Assembly (NCBI GenBank): GCA_030601485.1
Contig: JAUVTO010000003.1
Span: 1-35,743 of the forward strand
Length of the DNA: 35,743 bases
Direction: 5' to 3'
Source of the DNA: Desulfobacterales bacterium
Lineage (GTDB): Bacteria; Desulfobacterota; Desulfobacteria; Desulfobacterales; UBA11574
The position numbers were made by a program, and so were the translations under genes. Under the pieces are notes generated by a model. That model saw only the letters and a list, made by a program, of their open reading frames with translations. It did no database searches and was not told the DNA's origin. The number at the start of each line of letters is the position of its first letter. Positions within the stretch are counted from its first letter, which is position 1. Shown here piece after piece: positions 33,056 through 35,743 of the stretch.

Positions 33056-33742
33056 ATGATTGTATCTGCAAATCAGCCTTACTTTTTTCCGTATCCCGGT
33101 TTTTTTTACAAAACGCACCGTTCTGATGTTTTTGTAATTCTGGATGACGTTCAGTTCCCCAGGGGAACCACCTGGACCACTCGAAACAGATTTAAAAACC
33201 ACCAGGGAAGCCTATGGATGACATTGCCTGTAAAAAAGAAAGGGTTGGGTCTGCAAAAGATCAACGCTGTCAGGATATGCCATGACGGCCGATGGGGGAA
33301 AAAACATTTGGAGAGCTTGAGAAATGCTTATGCAAAAGCTCCGTATTTTAAGGACCATCTCAACTTTTTAGAGGAGCTTTTTTCAACAAAATTTGAAAAA
33401 CTTATCGATTTAAATCTTAAGATCATCGGTTATTTGATGAAACATCTTCAAATTGAAACAAAGATCACATTATCGTCCGAGCTTGAGATAAAGGCAAAAG
33501 GAGACAACCTTCTCATAGAAATTTGCAGGAGATTGGAGGCATCGCAGTTTTTGGTCCAGAGCGCTGCCAGAAAGCACTTTGATGCAGACAGGTTCAAAAA
33601 AGCGGGGATTCGACTAACGGACGTTAAACCTCCGTCACCGGTTTATCCTCAACTCTGGGGAAGTTTTATTCCCAACCTGTCCGCACTTGACCTTGTTTTC
33701 AATTGCGGATCAAAAGCCCACGACATCATGATCGCCGGATAA
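33056..33742 (+). CDS. WbqC-family protein
   Basis: A 228-residue protein beginning IVSANQPYFFPYPGFFYKTHRSDVFVILDDVQFPRGTTWTTRNRFKN, the standard WbqC opening, then GSLWMTLPVKKKG and, later, RICHDGRWGKKHLESLRNAYAKAPYF. WbqC-like proteins occur in O-antigen, lipopolysaccharide and natural-product clusters; their chemistry is not settled, with a possible role in acyl or amino-group transfer. The ATG at 33056 has no clear Shine-Dalgarno. The next gene starts 20 nt after the stop. Confidence 0.9.
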   Translation: MIVSANQPYFFPYPGFFYKTHRSDVFVILDDVQFPRGTTWTTRNRFKNHQGSLWMTLPVKKKGLGLQKINAVRICHDGRWGKKHLESLRNAYAKAPYFKDHLNFLEELFSTKFEKLIDLNLKIIGYLMKHLQIETKITLSSELEIKAKGDNLLIEICRRLEASQFLVQSAARKHFDADRFKKAGIRLTDVKPPSPVYPQLWGSFIPNLSALDLVFNCGSKAHDIMIAG

Positions 33743-33762
33743 ACCGGGTTAGATTCATACAC

Positions 33763-35673
33763 ATGAAATTCAAACATACAGCTCCATTGGAAAAAATAAT
33801 TCTCATCTCCGCTCCCTGGCCCCTTTACAGCCGTCCCTCAATTCAAATCGGCACTCTGAAGTCCTATCTAAAAAAAAACTTGCCTGACCTGACGGTCCAT
33901 GCGCATCACTTTTATTTAAAAGTCGCCGAGGCCATCGGATACAGACGCTATCAAGCAATTTCCGAGCGAACATGGCTTGCGGAAACCATTTACGCCGCCC
34001 TGTTATATCCGGAACGCCTCGAGCATATTGAAAAAATATTCTATAAGCAGGCTGCCGGCAAATCTCTGCTGCGGGAAATTCTTTTTGAAACCCTAACCAA
34101 ACAGGTTCAGAAGGTTTCCGAGACTTTTATACACACCATTAACTGGGGGGGATATGGTTTGGCGGGTTTTTCCATATGTCTTTGCCAGTTAACTGCGTCA
34201 CTCTATTTCATCAGGCAGGTTAAAAAGCAATTCCCGAATCTTTTTATTGTTGTGGGCGGTTCCATGTCCACCGCTGATGCAACACGGAATCTGTTTAAAA
34301 TTTTTCCGGAAATTGATGTTGCGATCAACGGCGAAGGTGAACTTCCCCTGAGCCGATTGATTGCTTATCTCAAAGATCCGGGGGGTAAGGAAATGCCTCC
34401 GGTTAATGGGATTATCACATCAGAATCCGCTGAAAAAGAAACACCGGCCGCGTTTCATCAGATGAATGAGTTATCCGCTCTTGTTCCTCCGGATTACGAC
34501 GACTACTTTGAATTGCTGCAATCATTCGGACCGGAGAAAACTTTCTTTCCAACACTTCCCATGGAAATCTCAAGAGGGTGCTGGTGGCGCCGCAAACAAA
34601 AAGGCGAAAAATCTACAGGATGTGCCTTCTGCAATCTAAATCTCCAGTGGGACGGTTACCGATCAAAAGACCCGGAACAGGTGGTTTCGGAGATTGATCA
34701 TCTGACAACCAAGCATAAAACACTTTCCGTAGCCTTTATGGACAACCTTCTCCCTTTGAAAACATCCCGGGACATCTTTAATCGCCTATCAAGACTGGGA
34801 AAGGATTTTCGCCTGTTCGGAGAAATCAGGGCCACCACTCCGGGGTCCGTACTGAAAGCCATGCAGACCGCCGGAATGCAAGAGGTCCAGATCGGTATAG
34901 AGGCGCTAAGCACACGGCTCCTCAAGAAACTCAACAAAGGAACCACGACAATCCAGAATATTGAAATCATGAAACATTGCGAAATAACGGGCATTGCAAA
35001 TTCATCGAATCTGATACTCTATTTCCCGGGTAGCGACCAAAAAGATGTGGACGAAACGCTTCGGAACCTGGATTTTGTTCTGTGGTTTCGTCCGTTAAAG
35101 ATGGTTCACTTCTGGCTCGGTCTGGGCAGCCCTGTATGTCAGAACCCTGAAACCTTCGGACTCAGATCTGTTTTCAACCACCGTAATTATGCCGTCTTAT
35201 TTCCACCGAACGTTTTTAAAGCCATGCGTTTTACCATTCAGTCCTATCGAGGCGACCTCGGGCATCAGAGAAAACTCTGGCAGCCGGTCAAAAAAAAGCT
35301 GGCTGCCTGGAAAAAGTCGTATGACGAACTCCATAAGGGTCCAAAACATGAGAACATTTTAACCTTTCGTGACGGCAGAAATTTTATGATCATACGTCAG
35401 AAAAGACTCAACGGCCGAGCCCTGACACACCGCCTGGAGGGAACGTCCCGGGCAATCTATCTTTTTTGCCTGCGGCACCGGTCTTTAAAAAGAATCCTTG
35501 CCCGGTTCCCGTCGATGGCTGCAGACAGGATCGAGCCTTTTTTAAAAATAATGGTCGATAAAAAGCTGATGTTTCGAGAAAACGATAAATATCTGAGCTT
35601 AGCCGTACCTGCCAGCCTGCATTGGTCAACCTCAATTTCTAATCCGCCAAATCAAAACGTGAATTTATTTTGA
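33763..35673 (+). CDS. B12-domain radical SAM protein, RiPP-maturase-like, with CX13CX2C motif
   Basis: A 636-residue protein counted from ATG 33763 (a TTG at 33703 inside wbqC is possible but less likely). The N-terminal part (KIILISAPWPLYSRPSIQIGTLKSYL) and VVGGSMSTADATRNLF ... INGEGELPLSRL (about 160-195) form the cobalamin-binding-type fold, without a DxHxxG motif. The radical SAM core has C273, C287 and C290 (EISRGCWW ... STGCAFCNLN) instead of CX3CX2C. The RGCWW..C.FC.LN pattern, the following YRSKDPEQVVSEI, and the C-terminal winged-helix-like domain ending YLSLA resemble the RiPP/bacteriocin maturation radical SAM family 1. It is coupled to wbqC. No precursor peptide was found in the window. 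Confidence 0.85.
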   Translation: MKFKHTAPLEKIILISAPWPLYSRPSIQIGTLKSYLKKNLPDLTVHAHHFYLKVAEAIGYRRYQAISERTWLAETIYAALLYPERLEHIEKIFYKQAAGKSLLREILFETLTKQVQKVSETFIHTINWGGYGLAGFSICLCQLTASLYFIRQVKKQFPNLFIVVGGSMSTADATRNLFKIFPEIDVAINGEGELPLSRLIAYLKDPGGKEMPPVNGIITSESAEKETPAAFHQMNELSALVPPDYDDYFELLQSFGPEKTFFPTLPMEISRGCWWRRKQKGEKSTGCAFCNLNLQWDGYRSKDPEQVVSEIDHLTTKHKTLSVAFMDNLLPLKTSRDIFNRLSRLGKDFRLFGEIRATTPGSVLKAMQTAGMQEVQIGIEALSTRLLKKLNKGTTTIQNIEIMKHCEITGIANSSNLILYFPGSDQKDVDETLRNLDFVLWFRPLKMVHFWLGLGSPVCQNPETFGLRSVFNHRNYAVLFPPNVFKAMRFTIQSYRGDLGHQRKLWQPVKKKLAAWKKSYDELHKGPKHENILTFRDGRNFMIIRQKRLNGRALTHRLEGTSRAIYLFCLRHRSLKRILARFPSMAADRIEPFLKIMVDKKLMFRENDKYLSLAVPASLHWSTSISNPPNQNVNLF

Positions 35674-35743
35674 GCCCTTAGGGTTCGCGAAGAAATAAAT
35701 TTACATTTTCAGGAGTCGAGGCGCCCGCATGGCAAGGCGCGGG
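35674..35743. other. window-end sequence, possible start of a dispersed repeat
   Basis: The last 70 nt hold no gene. CCCGC and GCGGG (about 35721-35743) can pair around an A/G-rich loop, and the last 25 nt are GC-rich unlike the local sequence. This could be the left part of a repeat or the terminator region of the radical SAM gene, cut by the window edge. Confidence 0.3.

Noticed and set aside
33703..33762. Earlier TTG start for the radical SAM gene
   Set aside because: It would overlap wbqC by 40 nt, adds a run of basic residues with no family similarity, and the family-like sequence starts after the ATG at 33763.
1..35743. CRISPR array or prophage
   Set aside because: No regularly spaced direct repeats with unique spacers and no phage structural, integrase or Cas-like genes were seen.

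Overview
The window looks like chromosomal core DNA of a Gram-negative anaerobe, most likely a member of the Desulfobacterota (Desulfobacterales-like). The grounds are the style of the 16S rRNA 5' end, an F1 ATPase operon with two b-type subunits and no a or c subunit genes beside it, RNase Y together with an MreBCD/PBP2/RodA elongasome, a HesB/IscA-like gene with an in-frame UGA read as selenocysteine, and several membrane iron-sulfur and LUD-type redox proteins. The lineage is an inference; no search was run.

Layout. 1-595 (minus strand): 5' end of a 16S rRNA gene, its leader, and a near-consensus promoter with two tandem A/T-rich repeats upstream. 595-5517 (minus): glmU-like nucleotidyltransferase, zapB-like, zapA, a 6S RNA gene, rny and tyrS. 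5591-11962 (minus): atpF'-atpF-atpH-atpA-atpG-atpD-atpC with a clear promoter and terminator. 12038-17890 (minus): mreB-mreC-mreD-mrdA-rodA-bactofilin, the cell-elongation cluster. 18054-20076 (minus): an LD-carboxypeptidase followed by an overlapping beta-lactamase-fold serine hydrolase, both probably acting on peptidoglycan. 20288-22221 (plus): tRNA-Pro(GGG), a small histone-H1-like winged-helix protein, a 195-bp palindromic element, and a YIP1-family membrane protein behind a structured leader. 22341-26651 (minus): probable operon of O-methyltransferase-like enzyme, Tat-type DUF362 protein, polyferredoxin membrane protein and LUD protein. 26948-28565: small unknown protein, a startless reading frame, the Sec-containing HesB-like protein and an FmdB-type zinc ribbon protein. 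28655-32061 (minus): gltX and glnS separated by a nested palindromic element. 32421-35743: two small Cys-rich proteins, then a WbqC-family protein and a B12-type radical SAM protein resembling RiPP maturases.

How the genes work together. The central 15 kb couples two housekeeping modules: energy conservation (F1 part of ATP synthase) and rod-shape wall synthesis (MreBCD, PBP2, RodA, bactofilin, wall hydrolases). The outer parts hold translation and RNA genes (16S rRNA, tyrS, glnS, gltX, tRNA-Pro, RNase Y, 6S RNA).

The points most worth a second look are the selenocysteine HesB-like protein, whose gene would be split or truncated by ordinary gene calling; the radical SAM protein with an unusually wide CX13CX2C cluster motif next to a WbqC gene; two different palindromic intergenic elements; and alternative hairpins upstream of the YIP1 gene.
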